A stretch of 40,807 nucleotides of DNA from DAOVQB01 sp023128935 (GTDB lineage: Bacteria; Eisenbacteria; RBG-16-71-46; CAIMUX01; WJJG01), in NCBI GenBank assembly GCA_030628905.1, contig DAOVQB010000017.1, positions 1 through 40,807 of the forward strand, in the 5' to 3' direction. Below the pieces are notes generated by a model. That model worked only from the letters and a program-made list of their open reading frames with translations. It was not told the DNA's origin and did no database searches. Position numbers and translations under genes: made by a program. Each line of letters begins with the position of its first letter. The first letter of the stretch is position 1. Shown piece after piece: positions 18,458 through 26,415 of the stretch.

Positions 18458-19222
18458 TCATACAGAACTACTGCATCGTTGCCTTATTGCCCAGAGCTTC
18501 GCGCAGACTTCTTCGAGGTGCTTTCCAAGAACCTCTGGCTTGTCTGTCTTTTCCGGTTCGTTGTCGAAGATGGTATAGGGAACCTCGTGATTCCCGACGA
18601 TGAGATGATCGGGGTCCTTGGAGGAGAACGCGTCCCAGTCGGATTCTTTGTAGAGGAATTCGATCTTCTTGTCCTCGAGGGCATGCTCCAGAATGCTGTC
18701 CGGCTTGTCCGGATTGTAGCGCCGCCTGTTCTTGCGTACCGATTCCGCCCAGCTAACCTTGATGTAGATCATGCTGGCTCTGGTCAGAACGTCATCGGAT
18801 AGATAGGAGTAAGCTTCGGCAAACCCACCATGCTGCGAGCCCCTGGCGAATTCGAAAATGGCGGTGTGGGTATCGTGATAGTTGGGTACGTCACGCAGCC
18901 GCTTCGCATAGAAGAGATTCAATTTCTCGATCAGGAAGTTCCAGAAGAACTGGTCCTTGAAGACATAGCCCGGGCGGGTTTCTCCTTCGTATTCATAGGT
19001 CGTGTTTGATATCAAGCGCGCCTTTCCGTGGCGTTCATAGATGTCGTCGTCTTCGAAGCGTTCCCAGAGGATGGGGAAATCGTCGAATTCCTCAAACTCG
19101 CCAATGTGGAAGCGCCGGATCCGCTCCTCTACGGGGGTCTTCTTCAGGTAGTCGATCACCTCGGACTTGCCCGCCGCGGGGCGTCCGTTGAGAATGATGA
19201 TGTCGAAAATCTCCTTGGCCAT
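18458..19222 (-). CDS. P-loop NTPase / nucleoside-kinase-like protein of unknown function
   Basis: 254 residues from ATG 19222, which has GAAAGGA about 7 bases upstream; the frame extends beyond it but crosses non-coding sequence. Walker A is very close to the N-terminus: GRPAAGKS (13-20). The rest is alpha-helical and rich in aromatic and acidic residues (FPILWERFEDDDIYERHGK, and KVSWAESVRKNRRRYNPDKP, which may be the lid with arginines). This arrangement fits small-molecule kinases rather than ABC or GTPases. I cannot name the substrate. It follows the Hsp20 gene and a strong hairpin, so it probably has its own promoter in 19223-19465, where I see no other gene. Confidence 0.8.
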   Translation of the reverse strand: MAKEIFDIIILNGRPAAGKSEVIDYLKKTPVEERIRRFHIGEFEEFDDFPILWERFEDDDIYERHGKARLISNTTYEYEGETRPGYVFKDQFFWNFLIEKLNLFYAKRLRDVPNYHDTHTAIFEFARGSQHGGFAEAYSYLSDDVLTRASMIYIKVSWAESVRKNRRRYNPDKPDSILEHALEDKKIEFLYKESDWDAFSSKDPDHLIVGNHEVPYTIFDNEPEKTDKPEVLGKHLEEVCAKLWAIRQRCSSSV

Positions 19223-19465
19223 CTCACCGTCCTTTCTTTCAGCTGTATCCAGTTTACTTCTCTCATGGAACCGCGCCGGCGCCACGCGCTGGAATACGCG
19301 GACCTCAAGGATCCTGCAATCCGTTCCGGCGGCCGGCAGGGACCAATTGAAGCGCATTCTATGCTGCCTTGTGCCGCGAGGGCAACACGAAGGCGCCCCC
19401 AATATAAGGGCGCGACCATTCACGAAGCACCAGACACTCTGTAGGGCAACCCGCGCGCGCAATAG

Positions 19466-19496
19466 AAGAGGGCCGGGCATCATGCCCGGCCCTCTT
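19466..19496 (-). terminator. Strong hairpin terminator after hsp20
   Basis: Perfect 15-base arms (19466-19480 and 19482-19496) of AAGAGGGCCGGGCAT type around a single central base. On the - strand the stem ends in CTCTT and is followed by CTATT. It lies 28 bases past the Hsp20 stop and upstream of the P-loop gene, so it should insulate the two. Confidence 0.8.
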
Positions 19497-19523
19497 ACGC
19501 GGACTTGCCTGTGGGTATGATCG

Positions 19524-19985
19524 TTACTTGATGCTGATCCGCCGTGCCTTGGTCTGCTCCGGCTTGGGAATCGCAAGGTGCAGCACACCGCGCTCGAAGC
19601 TGCCCTGGATTTTCTCCGCATCCACATCGTTCGGGAAGGTCATCGAGCGAGTGAACTTGCCACAGAACCGCTCTCTCCGATAGACCTTCTCGTCTTTCTT
19701 CGTTTCATCGAGCTTGCGCTCTCCGCTGATCGTCAGCAACTTGTTGTCCACGGTGACCTCGATGTCCTCCTTGTCCAAACCCGGGAGATCCATCTCGATC
19801 ACGTAGCCCTCGTCCTCCTCCCGGATGTCCACGTGCGGGAGCCAATCCGACTGCAAGGCGGTGCGGCTCAACGGTGCCCAATTGAAGAACTCATCCATCC
19901 AGTTGTCCAAGTTGTAGAACAGCGAGCCGCTGTCCTGAGGAGACCTGCGAGCGATCCTTCCTGGGTGCCACTTGACTAAGTTCAT
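19524..19985 (-). CDS. Hsp20/alpha-crystallin family small heat-shock protein
   Basis: ATP-independent holdase chaperone, 153 residues. The alpha-crystallin domain spans about 48-145: WLPHVDIREEDEGYVIEMDL at its start, DLPGLDKEDIEVTV in the middle and FERGVLHLAIPK near the end. A short C-terminal extension ends RRISIK (the I-x-I type motif). The N-terminal region NLDNWMDEFFNW is typical for substrate binding. ATG 19985 follows a strong AGGGAGGAAGG ribosome binding site. A GC-rich hairpin sits immediately upstream in the leader (see next entry). Confidence 0.96.
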   Translation of the reverse strand: MNLVKWHPGRIARRSPQDSGSLFYNLDNWMDEFFNWAPLSRTALQSDWLPHVDIREEDEGYVIEMDLPGLDKEDIEVTVDNKLLTISGERKLDETKKDEKVYRRERFCGKFTRSMTFPNDVDAEKIQGSFERGVLHLAIPKPEQTKARRISIK

Positions 19986-20005
19986 TGTCCTTCCTCCCTT
20001 CCGTT

Positions 20006-20041
20006 GCCCCGCCGACCCGTGATTGCAGGTGCCGGCGGGGC
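20006..20041 (-). promoter_or_regulatory. Leader hairpin of hsp20
   Basis: Perfect 9-bp arms GCCCCGCCG / CGGCGGGGC with an 18-base spacer, only a few bases upstream of the hsp20 Shine-Dalgarno. Next to it is a smaller CAGAA-ACC-TTCTG palindrome at 20045-20057. The geometry (9-N18-9) and sequence differ from CIRCE (TTAGCACTC-N9-GAGTGCTAA). It could be a repressor operator or a leader stem. A heat-labile thermometer is less likely because the stem is very GC-rich and does not pair with the ribosome binding site. Confidence 0.45.
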
Positions 20042-20510
20042 GGTCAGAAACCTTCTGGCGGTTTCATTTCTTATCCAAGCGTTGGTCGGGGGCTTTTCCC
20101 TGAGTCACCTTTTCCTGTGTCGGTATCTCTGGGTCACCTCCGTCGCCTGACCGTAATACAGGGAGCATGCCAGAAGGGCAGGTCCTGAACTACTTGAGGG
20201 GGGGTGGTAGGATCCTGCCCCCCCCTGCCTGAATTCTATAGGGTGCGTTCATCGACATAACTACCTATGACTTCCGAGGTTAGAAGGGTGGATATGAGCA
20301 GCTGTCTACATCAGCCAGGTTTCACGCTTGATATCAGGGGACCGACGGCAGGGCGTACCGTACCCAGGAGCCGAGCTTCTACTGCGGCCGAGCGTTTCAA
20401 ATTGGATCACCTACTGTTTCATTATGACACACATCTGTCCGAGTGGGTTTATCTTGTCAATTCTCACCTGGCTTGACCACCAAGTTTGGGGGCGCTAGCT
20501 TAAGTTTTCT
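20042..20510. other. Non-coding stretch between hsp20 and the 26-bp repeat array
   Basis: No convincing gene. The only longer frame here (20267-20476, 69 codons) has no ribosome binding site or natural protein character. One structure is visible: AGGGGGGG (20197-20204) facing CCCCCCCCT (20218-20226), with the palindrome AGGATCCT in its loop. That may be a terminator or a G-rich structured element. Promoters for the divergent hsp20 and thi genes must lie in this stretch, but I cannot place them confidently. Confidence 0.5.
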
Positions 20511-20744
20511 GTCATGGTCTGAAGACTGAGCATTTGGTCATTGGCTGAAGACTAGGTATTCGGTCATTGGCTGAAGACTGGGCATTCGGTCATTGGCTGA
20601 AGATTGGGTATTCAGCCATGGCCTGAAGACTTGGCATTCGGTCATTGGCTGAGGATTAGGTATTCGGCCATGGTCCGAAGACTAGGCATTCGGTCATTGG
20701 CTGCAGACTAGGTAGTCGGTCATTAATGGAAGACTGGGTATAGT
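20511..20744 (+). repeat. Nine-copy 26-bp tandem repeat upstream of thiD
   Basis: Nine contiguous 26-bp units start at 20511, 20537, 20563, 20589, 20615, 20641, 20667, 20693 and 20719. The consensus is GTCATTGGCTGAAGACTRGG followed by YATTCG. Variation between units is mostly C/T and A/G transitions, and the outer units are the most degraded. There are no unique spacers, so it is not CRISPR. It ends 54 bases before thiD. 26 is not a multiple of 3 and all frames contain stops, so it is non-coding. Confidence 0.95.
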
Positions 20745-20798
20745 GTAGGAGAGCCTGCAGCGGAACGCTTTCGCTTGAGTCAAGGTGGGGGGGGTGCC

Positions 20799-21620
20799 AT
20801 GGGGCTGACACCCAAGCAAATACTTGTCATTGGCGGGTCGGATTCCGGGAGTGGAGCCGGGGTCGAGGCCGACCTCAAGTCGATTCACGCCAATGGGGGC
20901 TATGCCCTAGTGGCTATTACATCGGTCACCGCCCAAAACACCCGGGAGGTGGTCTCGGCCCTTGAGCTCCCGGCCGAAATCATTCAGGCACAAATTGCCG
21001 CTGTATGTGCCGATTTCGAGGTGGCTGCGGTCAAGACCGGCATGCTCGGTTCCCGGGAGATTGTGATCGCCGTGGCAACGGAGCTTGCGAAGTGCGGGGA
21101 TGCGCCTCTGGTCATCGATCCGGTCATGATTTCGACGAGCGGGTTTCCTCTGCTTGCGCAGAGCGCAATAGACGCACTCCGTGAGCACCTTCTGCCATCA
21201 GCCCGGCTCTGCACTCCGAACCGGCACGAAGCGGAAGCTCTGAGCGGTCTGAAAATCGGTGGGCTCCAGGATGTCGAGGTCGCAGCCCGGAGGATCCGCG
21301 ACCTCGGACCTTGCGCCGTTCTCGTCAAGGGGGGGCATATTGAGGGCGAGCGAGCCGTCGATCTGCTTCTCGATGGGGACGAGGTCCACATCTACGAGTC
21401 CGAGCGGATCGAGAAGCGAAATACACATGGAACCGGATGCACCATGTCTGCTGCAATTGCTACCTGGCTGGCGCGCGGAGCGCAGCTCCCAGAGGCGGTC
21501 TCACGTGCAAAGCAGTTCATCACACTGGCGATTCGCCACGCCCTGGAGGTCGGTCAGGGCGATCGGCCAACCGATCCATTCTTCTTCCTCCAGGGGAGAG
21601 ACTGGAGCGCGTTCCTTTAG
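20799..21620 (+). CDS. thiD: Hydroxymethylpyrimidine/phosphomethylpyrimidine kinase
   Basis: Phosphorylates HMP and HMP-phosphate to HMP-pyrophosphate for thiamine synthesis. 273 residues from ATG 20799, preceded by AAGGTGGGG; the frame extends to an unsupported TTG at 20775. The ribokinase-fold signatures are present: VIGGSDSGSGAGVEADLK near the N-terminus, MISTSGFPLL, LCTPNRHEAEAL, and the anion-hole motif THGTGCTMSAAIA with the catalytic aspartate region replaced in the usual THGTGC way for ThiD. First gene of a thiD-thiE-thiL run that covers the last steps of the pathway. Confidence 0.95.
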   Translation: MGLTPKQILVIGGSDSGSGAGVEADLKSIHANGGYALVAITSVTAQNTREVVSALELPAEIIQAQIAAVCADFEVAAVKTGMLGSREIVIAVATELAKCGDAPLVIDPVMISTSGFPLLAQSAIDALREHLLPSARLCTPNRHEAEALSGLKIGGLQDVEVAARRIRDLGPCAVLVKGGHIEGERAVDLLLDGDEVHIYESERIEKRNTHGTGCTMSAAIATWLARGAQLPEAVSRAKQFITLAIRHALEVGQGDRPTDPFFFLQGRDWSAFL

Positions 21621-21656
21621 GCTCCGCCGCACCGAGGCTGGTCAGGGGAGGACGGT

Positions 21657-22307
21657 ATGCGACGCGTAGGCAGACTTCACATACTAACAGACACTACCCT
21701 CCAGGATCGCTATGACCATGAGGGGCTGGCGCGGCTCGCGTTGGAGGGTGGATCCGACACCATTCAGTTTCGTGACAAGAGTGCATCGACGCGGGAGTTG
21801 ATCCGCATCGCGCGCGGGCTCAGCGAGATCTGCCGCCGAGCAGGTGTTCCTCTGATTGTGAATGATCGCGTCGATGTGGCGATGGCCGCCGATGCGGCCG
21901 GCGTTCACTTGGGGCAGAGTGATTTCCCGATTTCCCTGGCCCGGCAGATGCTCGGTCCCGACCGTATCATCGGTGGCTCGGCGACGACCCTGGAGGAGGC
22001 CACCGAGGTGATGTGGGCTGGTGCGGATTACGTGGGGCTGGGGCCGGTCTTCGGCACCGACAGCAAGCCGGATGCGAAAGTCGCGATCGGTCTGGAGAGA
22101 TTGCGGGAGGTGGCTGCGGCTCTCGAGATTCCCGTGGTTGCCATAGGGGGCATCGGGATACCGCAAGTTAGCGATATCCTGGCAACCGGGGCTCATGGTA
22201 TTGCGCTCATTCAAGCCGTAGTCCTCGCGGCGGATCCGAAAGCAGCAACGGCGGGGTTGAAGGCGGCGATTGACGCTGCGCTTCCGGGAGACGGAACGCA
22301 TGCCTAG
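21657..22307 (+). CDS. thiE: Thiamine-phosphate synthase
   Basis: Couples HMP-PP with the thiazole phosphate to give thiamine monophosphate. 216 residues, a TIM barrel. Signature segments: TIQFRDKSASTRELI (pyrophosphate and pyrimidine binding), VNDRVDVAMAADAAGVHLGQ, IIGGSATTLEEA and GADYVGLGPVFGTDSKPDA. ATG 21657 follows GGGGAGGAC. It starts 36 bases after thiD and overlaps thiL by 8 bases, so these three genes form one operon. Confidence 0.95.
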   Translation: MRRVGRLHILTDTTLQDRYDHEGLARLALEGGSDTIQFRDKSASTRELIRIARGLSEICRRAGVPLIVNDRVDVAMAADAAGVHLGQSDFPISLARQMLGPDRIIGGSATTLEEATEVMWAGADYVGLGPVFGTDSKPDAKVAIGLERLREVAAALEIPVVAIGGIGIPQVSDILATGAHGIALIQAVVLAADPKAATAGLKAAIDAALPGDGTHA

Positions 22308-23379
22308 AGGGACTGGAACCGTTGGTGACTTCGCGGCATGGCAGGAGGGGCCGCCGGTTTCGCAGCTTGGTGAGTTTGAGGTCATCGCGCGCATCCGCAG
22401 CAAGATTGCAGGCCGGGCGACCTCTGCCGGGTCTCCCGGCGCGCACGGAGCGATTGTACAGGGGATTGGTGATGACGCTTCGCTTCTCCGTCTTCCGCCT
22501 GGATGGGATCTCCTCTGGACGTGCGACATTCAGATGGAAGGGTGTCATTTCCTCCGGGAGTGGATGGCGCCTCGTGAAGTGGGTGCGCGGTGCGCGGAGG
22601 TCAATCTCAGTGATATCGCCGCCATGGGTGGTCAGCCGGTGGCGGTGCTCGTATCACTGGGGCTGCCGGCACAGCTCAGAATCGGGGCGCTCGAGCAGAT
22701 CTATGACGGCGTGATCGATGCTTTCGCCCGGCACGGCGCCGTTGTAGCCGGCGGGAATGTCTCGAAATCCGAAACCCTCTTCCTGGATCTCACCGTGCTC
22801 GGGAGAGTGGAGGAAGGCAGGGCGCTGAGGCGCTCGGGGGCCAAACCGGGGGACGTGGTCTTTGTCACTGGATGGCCTGGTCGTGCAGCCGCAGCAGTGG
22901 CTGCCCTTGGAGCGGGGAAAGGCATCCTGAACGAAGAGGGTCGTGAGCGATTGAGAGCCTCCTATGCCGCCCCGCGCGCCCGCGTCGACGTGGGGCGGTA
23001 TCTTGTGGAGAATGGAATCGCAAGCGCAGCGATCGATCAGAGCGATGGCGTTGTGGGCGATCTGGCTCACATCTGTGAGGAGAGCGGTGTGGGCATCGTC
23101 CTTGAGGAGCGACTCCTTCCCGTGGACGAAGATCTTGTGCGCTTGGCGGCCGCACTGGAAGTGGATCCCTTGAGCTGGATACTGGGTGCCAGCGATGATT
23201 ATGAGCTGCTCTTCACAGTTCCCCGGGCTGCGGTTGACCCGGTGTTTGCATTGCCAGTGGAGACCGGAGTTACTGCAACGCCCGTTGGAGAGGTGGTGGA
23301 CGGGCCACAGGAGGTTCTGCTCGGGGCGGGCGGGGGCGATCTCCGCCGATTCAAAGGCGGCTGGGATCATCTGGCATAG
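22300..23379 (+). CDS. thiL: Thiamine-monophosphate kinase
   Basis: Phosphorylates thiamine monophosphate to the active cofactor. 359 residues from ATG 22300, overlapping the thiE stop (ATGCCTAG). A TTG 30 bases upstream would extend it but is less likely. AIR-synthase-like fold: LGEFEVIARI at the N-terminus, GIGDDASLLRLPPG (Mg-ATP site), EVNLSDIAAMGGQPVAV, VVAGGNVSKSETLFLDLTVLG and DQSDGVVGDLAHICEESGVG. The downstream amidohydrolase gene starts 118 bases later. KorAB in the same window is a consumer of the thiamine diphosphate made here. Confidence 0.95.
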   Translation: MPRGTGTVGDFAAWQEGPPVSQLGEFEVIARIRSKIAGRATSAGSPGAHGAIVQGIGDDASLLRLPPGWDLLWTCDIQMEGCHFLREWMAPREVGARCAEVNLSDIAAMGGQPVAVLVSLGLPAQLRIGALEQIYDGVIDAFARHGAVVAGGNVSKSETLFLDLTVLGRVEEGRALRRSGAKPGDVVFVTGWPGRAAAAVAALGAGKGILNEEGRERLRASYAAPRARVDVGRYLVENGIASAAIDQSDGVVGDLAHICEESGVGIVLEERLLPVDEDLVRLAAALEVDPLSWILGASDDYELLFTVPRAAVDPVFALPVETGVTATPVGEVVDGPQEVLLGAGGGDLRRFKGGWDHLA

Positions 23380-23497
23380 AGGTTGGCCCGCGTTTCTCGC
23401 CGAGCGTGGTCGCGAGGGCGCACGTCGGCATAGAGAGGCAGTACGAACCCAGATCTCTCGAAGCTTGAGAGGCTGCGCGTCGAGACAAGGAGGATGT

Positions 23498-24700
23498 ATG
23501 AACCCCGGTCTCTCGGGATTTGAGGGGGTGCGGGCGGAAGTCCGCGATCTTGCAGGCGAGATGGTGCGGCTCAGGCGCGATTTCCACCGTCATCCGGAGC
23601 CGGGCTTCGAGGAGGTCGGAACTGCCGCCAAGGTTGCCGAGTGGCTCGAGGGTTGCGGCGGCTACCAGATCCGCACCGGTGTGGCCAAGACGGGTGTGGT
23701 GGCGGACCTGATAGGGCGCGATCCATCGGGGCCGCTCGTCGCCCTGCGGGCGGATATGGACGCGCTCCGGATCCAGGAGCAGAACGAGGGGATCGACTAC
23801 GCCTCTGAAAACCCCGGCGTCATGCACGCCTGCGGACACGATGCCCACACAGCGATCCTGCTGGGTGTGGCACGGGTTCTCGCGGACAACCGCGATGCGC
23901 TCAAGGGCGGCGTGCGGTTGATCTTCCAGCCCGCCGAGGAAGGCCCAGGGGGCGCCGAGCCAATGATCCGCGAGGGCGTTCTGCGGGATCCCAAGCCGGT
24001 GGCCATCTTTGGCCTGCATGTATGGAGTCTCCTGCCCGTGGGCGATTTGGCCCTCGGCGAGGGACCCATCATGGCTTATACAGATGAACTCCAGATCCGG
24101 ATCCGCGGCAAGGGTGGGCATGGGGCCATGCCGCAGGAGACGATCGATCCGATAGTGGCTGCATCCCATTTGATCGTGGAGCTGCAGTCAGTCGTGAGCC
24201 GGAGCGTGGATCCCCTCGACTCAGCAGTGCTGAGCATCGGGAAGATCCGCGGTGGGTCGATTATGAATGCCATTGCAGATGAGGTCATCCTAGAGGGGAC
24301 GCAACGCAGCTTCCTCCCCGAGACTCAGGCACTCCTCAAGCGGAGATTGGATGATCTCGGTCGCGGCCTGGATAAGACCTTCGGCACGCAGACCGAGGTA
24401 ACTGTCATAGAGCGCTATCCTGCCACTGTGAACGACCCGGAGATGACCCGCCTGGCGAGCAGTGTGGCCGAAGAGTTGCTCGGCCCCGGGCATGTACAAA
24501 CCGGTCTGCGCCTCATGGGTGGCGAGGACATGTCCTTCTACCTTCGCGAAGTTCCGGGCTGTTTCTTCTTCATTGGTGCCGGAAACGCGGCCAAAGGGAT
24601 CAGCTCTCCTCACCACAACCCGGGGTTTAATCTCGACGAAGATTCCTTTGTGCTGGGCGCTGAACTCCTGCTGCGTTTAGTCGAGCGATTCGTCCTGTAG
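23498..24700 (+). CDS. M20-family amidohydrolase (N-acyl-amino-acid / hippurate hydrolase-like)
   Basis: Zinc-dependent hydrolase that removes acyl groups from N-acylated amino acids or related amides. 400 residues. RRDFHRHPEPGFEE is the N-terminal signature. Metal-binding residues are visible in GVMHACGHDAHTA and QPAEEGPGGAEPM, the dimerisation or catalytic histidine in GKGGHGAMPQ, and the C-terminal ligand region in GGEDMSFYLREVPG. ATG 23498 is preceded by a perfect AAGGAGG; the frame extends upstream into thiL and non-coding sequence but that start is not credible. Substrate (N-acetyl-diaminopimelate, hippurate or an indole conjugate) cannot be told apart here. It ends just before a likely promoter for the next cluster. 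Confidence 0.92.
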   Translation: MNPGLSGFEGVRAEVRDLAGEMVRLRRDFHRHPEPGFEEVGTAAKVAEWLEGCGGYQIRTGVAKTGVVADLIGRDPSGPLVALRADMDALRIQEQNEGIDYASENPGVMHACGHDAHTAILLGVARVLADNRDALKGGVRLIFQPAEEGPGGAEPMIREGVLRDPKPVAIFGLHVWSLLPVGDLALGEGPIMAYTDELQIRIRGKGGHGAMPQETIDPIVAASHLIVELQSVVSRSVDPLDSAVLSIGKIRGGSIMNAIADEVILEGTQRSFLPETQALLKRRLDDLGRGLDKTFGTQTEVTVIERYPATVNDPEMTRLASSVAEELLGPGHVQTGLRLMGGEDMSFYLREVPGCFFFIGAGNAAKGISSPHHNPGFNLDEDSFVLGAELLLRLVERFVL

Positions 24701-24708
24701 CGGCGCGC

Positions 24709-24737
24709 TTGACAGATCCAGGCCAGACGATCATGAT
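24709..24737 (+). promoter_or_regulatory. Sigma-70-type promoter for the HAD-aldolase-cytidylyltransferase cluster
   Basis: Perfect -35 TTGACA at 24709-24714, 17-base spacer, and -10 CATGAT (4 of 6 match) at 24732-24737. It lies between the amidohydrolase stop and the HAD gene, with predicted transcription start near 24744. It is the only obvious promoter before about 8.4 kb of tightly packed co-directional genes. Confidence 0.6.
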
Positions 24738-24759
24738 GAATGCGCTGTTGTGGGCGTAG

Positions 24760-24774
24760 TTCCCGTAACGGGAA
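24760..24774. promoter_or_regulatory. 15-bp palindrome, likely operator
   Basis: TTCCCGT-A-ACGGGAA is a perfect palindrome with one central base. It lies about 16 bases downstream of the predicted transcription start and 24 bases before the HAD start codon. Its position suits a repressor binding site controlling the cluster. A small mRNA stem is the alternative. No regulator gene is adjacent. Confidence 0.5.
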
Positions 24775-24798
24775 TAACTGCAAAGCAATGGGGGAGCG

Positions 24799-25482
24799 AT
24801 GAAGCGCTACCAAGCCATCTTCTTCGACTTCGACGGCGTGCTGGCAGACTCGATGGATGTGAAGACCACTGCCTTCGCCAAACTCTTTGAAGAACATGGG
24901 CCGGATGTGCAGCAGAAGGTGGTTGATCACCACCGGCGGCACGGGGGGATGAGCCGGTACGACAAGTTCGTTCACTACTATTCAGAGTTCCTCGGAAGGC
25001 GATTGGATCAGGCGGGGCTCGACGAGCTCTGCCAGAGGTTTTCCAGTCTGGTCGTTGATGAGGTGATCGCTGCGCCCGAGATTCCGGGCGTTTCACGGTT
25101 CCTCGAGAAATGGTCCGGTGAGGTGCCCTGTTTCGTTGTCTCGGCCACGCCCACCGAGGAGGTTCGATTGATTGTCCGGGGCAGAGGGATTCAGCGCTTC
25201 TTCACCGATGTGCTGGGGTCGCCGGCCTCCAAGGCCGACAATCTACGTTCCTTGCTTGGGAAGCATGAACTGATGGCGCGTGAATGCCTCTTTCTGGGGG
25301 ATGCGGAGGGTGACTATCGGGCTGCTATGGACTGCGGCGTGGACTTCATCGGCATCAAGTCCAAGGACAATCCGCATCTAGCCGAGAAATACCCGGATGT
25401 GATGTGGGTCAGCGACTTCCTGGAACTCTTGGATGATCCCCGGGCAAGCAAGACGCCGTCCCAAGCCGGCTCGCCTAAGTGA
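24799..25482 (+). CDS. HAD-superfamily sugar-phosphate phosphatase-like hydrolase
   Basis: 227 residues. Motif I FFDFDGVLADS (Asp10, Asp12), a helical cap domain (about 16-85), motif II serine in VVSATP, motif III lysine in SPASKADN and motif IV FLGDAEGDY are all intact, so it should be an active phosphatase or phosphomutase. ATG 24799 has GGGGGAG upstream. As the first gene before an aldolase and a KdsB-type cytidylyltransferase, it may dephosphorylate the keto-acid intermediate (like KdsC) or its aldehyde precursor. That is inference from context. A beta-phosphoglucomutase-like role is the alternative. Confidence 0.85.
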   Translation: MKRYQAIFFDFDGVLADSMDVKTTAFAKLFEEHGPDVQQKVVDHHRRHGGMSRYDKFVHYYSEFLGRRLDQAGLDELCQRFSSLVVDEVIAAPEIPGVSRFLEKWSGEVPCFVVSATPTEEVRLIVRGRGIQRFFTDVLGSPASKADNLRSLLGKHELMARECLFLGDAEGDYRAAMDCGVDFIGIKSKDNPHLAEKYPDVMWVSDFLELLDDPRASKTPSQAGSPK

Positions 25483-25632
25483 AGGGGTGCAATCCCGAAT
25501 GCCTTCAGGGGGCGTGAATCCCCTTTACCAATGTGGAGGCGAGTAGTCCTGAATGGCTGAGGGGGGTTCGATCTTCCTCCCGGAAGTGACGGGAACTGAA
25601 TCCCGAATCACTATGAAGGGCCCAAATCCAAC

Positions 25633-26415
25633 ATGGCAGAATTGACTGGGAAAACCAAGGCGGCCAGCTTGAAGCGCAAGCTCAGCTCCCGGGAGCTGTC
25701 GCTTGGATCCTGGATCACACTGGCTCATCCCGCGATAGCTGAGATCATGTGCAAGGCGGGCTTCGAGTGGCTGGTCGTTGATCTGGAGCACAGCGTAATT
25801 ACAGTCCGCGAGGCCGAAGAGTTGATACGCGTCATCGATCTCTGTGGTTCAGTGCCCCTCGTGCGGTTGTCGGCCAACGACCCAATTCAGATCAAGCGCA
25901 TGATGGACGCGGGGGCTCGGGGCGTGATCGTGCCCATGGTGAACTCGAGGGAAGAGGCGGAGCAGGCTGTCAGGTCGGTGTACTATCCTCCCAGGGGTGC
26001 CCGCGGCGTAGGGCTGGCGCGCGCCCAGGGCTATGGAACGGGCTTTGAGGAATACACCCGCCGGCTGGATACCGATACAATAGTGATCCCCCAAATCGAA
26101 CACGTCCTGGGCGTGGAAGCGCTCAGCGACATTCTCTCGGTAGACGGTGTAGATGGCTTCATTGTGGGGCCCTACGACCTCTCGGGATCGCTCGGCATTC
26201 CCGGAGCGTTCGATCATCCCAAGATGACCGCTGCCATGGAGCGGATCCGCAGCATAGGAGCGCGCGCGGGCAAGTCTGCGGGCCTGCACGTGGTGGAACC
26301 GGAAATTGAGGCGCTGCGCCGGAGCATCGAGGAAGGCTACACATTCGTGGCCTACAGCCTCGATATCCGCATGCTGGATACTTCCTGCCGACAGGCGCTG
26401 AGGGATCTGGGATGA
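25633..26415 (+). CDS. HpcH/HpaI-family aldolase
   Basis: Class II, metal-dependent, pyruvate-forming or pyruvate-using aldolase, 260 residues. The catalytic and metal residues of HpaI (His45, Arg70, Glu149, Asp175) correspond to His53 (DLEHSVIT), Arg78 (VRLSAND), Glu156 (QIEHVLG) and Asp182 (GPYDLSGSLG), so activity is expected. Family members cleave or form 2-keto-3-deoxy or 4-hydroxy-2-oxo acids. In this gene neighbourhood a synthetic role is attractive: joining pyruvate to an aldehyde to build an ulosonic acid later activated by the KdsB-like enzyme. The next gene starts within its stop (ATGA). The 150 bases upstream contain three GAATCCC motifs and a weak stem but no gene. Confidence 0.92.
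   Translation: MAELTGKTKAASLKRKLSSRELSLGSWITLAHPAIAEIMCKAGFEWLVVDLEHSVITVREAEELIRVIDLCGSVPLVRLSANDPIQIKRMMDAGARGVIVPMVNSREEAEQAVRSVYYPPRGARGVGLARAQGYGTGFEEYTRRLDTDTIVIPQIEHVLGVEALSDILSVDGVDGFIVGPYDLSGSLGIPGAFDHPKMTAAMERIRSIGARAGKSAGLHVVEPEIEALRRSIEEGYTFVAYSLDIRMLDTSCRQALRDLG

Noticed and set aside
20006..20041. CIRCE/HrcA operator upstream of hsp20
   Set aside because: Arm sequence (GCCCCGCCG) and spacer (18) do not match TTAGCACTC-N9-GAGTGCTAA.
20267..20476. 69-codon frame between hsp20 and the repeat array
   Set aside because: No ribosome binding site, unnatural composition, ends arbitrarily before the repeat.
20511..20744. CRISPR array
   Set aside because: Units are contiguous 26-bp repeats without unique spacers and there are no cas genes.
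20785..20830. GGGGGGTGCC followed by CTGACACCC before and inside thiD, resembling the start of a TPP riboswitch
   Set aside because: The CTGA-like part lies within the thiD coding sequence, and the conserved CUGAUC / GGUUAGUACC-type second half is absent, so it is a chance match.
23351..24169. 272-codon frame antisense to the M20 amidohydrolase
   Set aside because: Shadow of a clearly conserved gene on the other strand.
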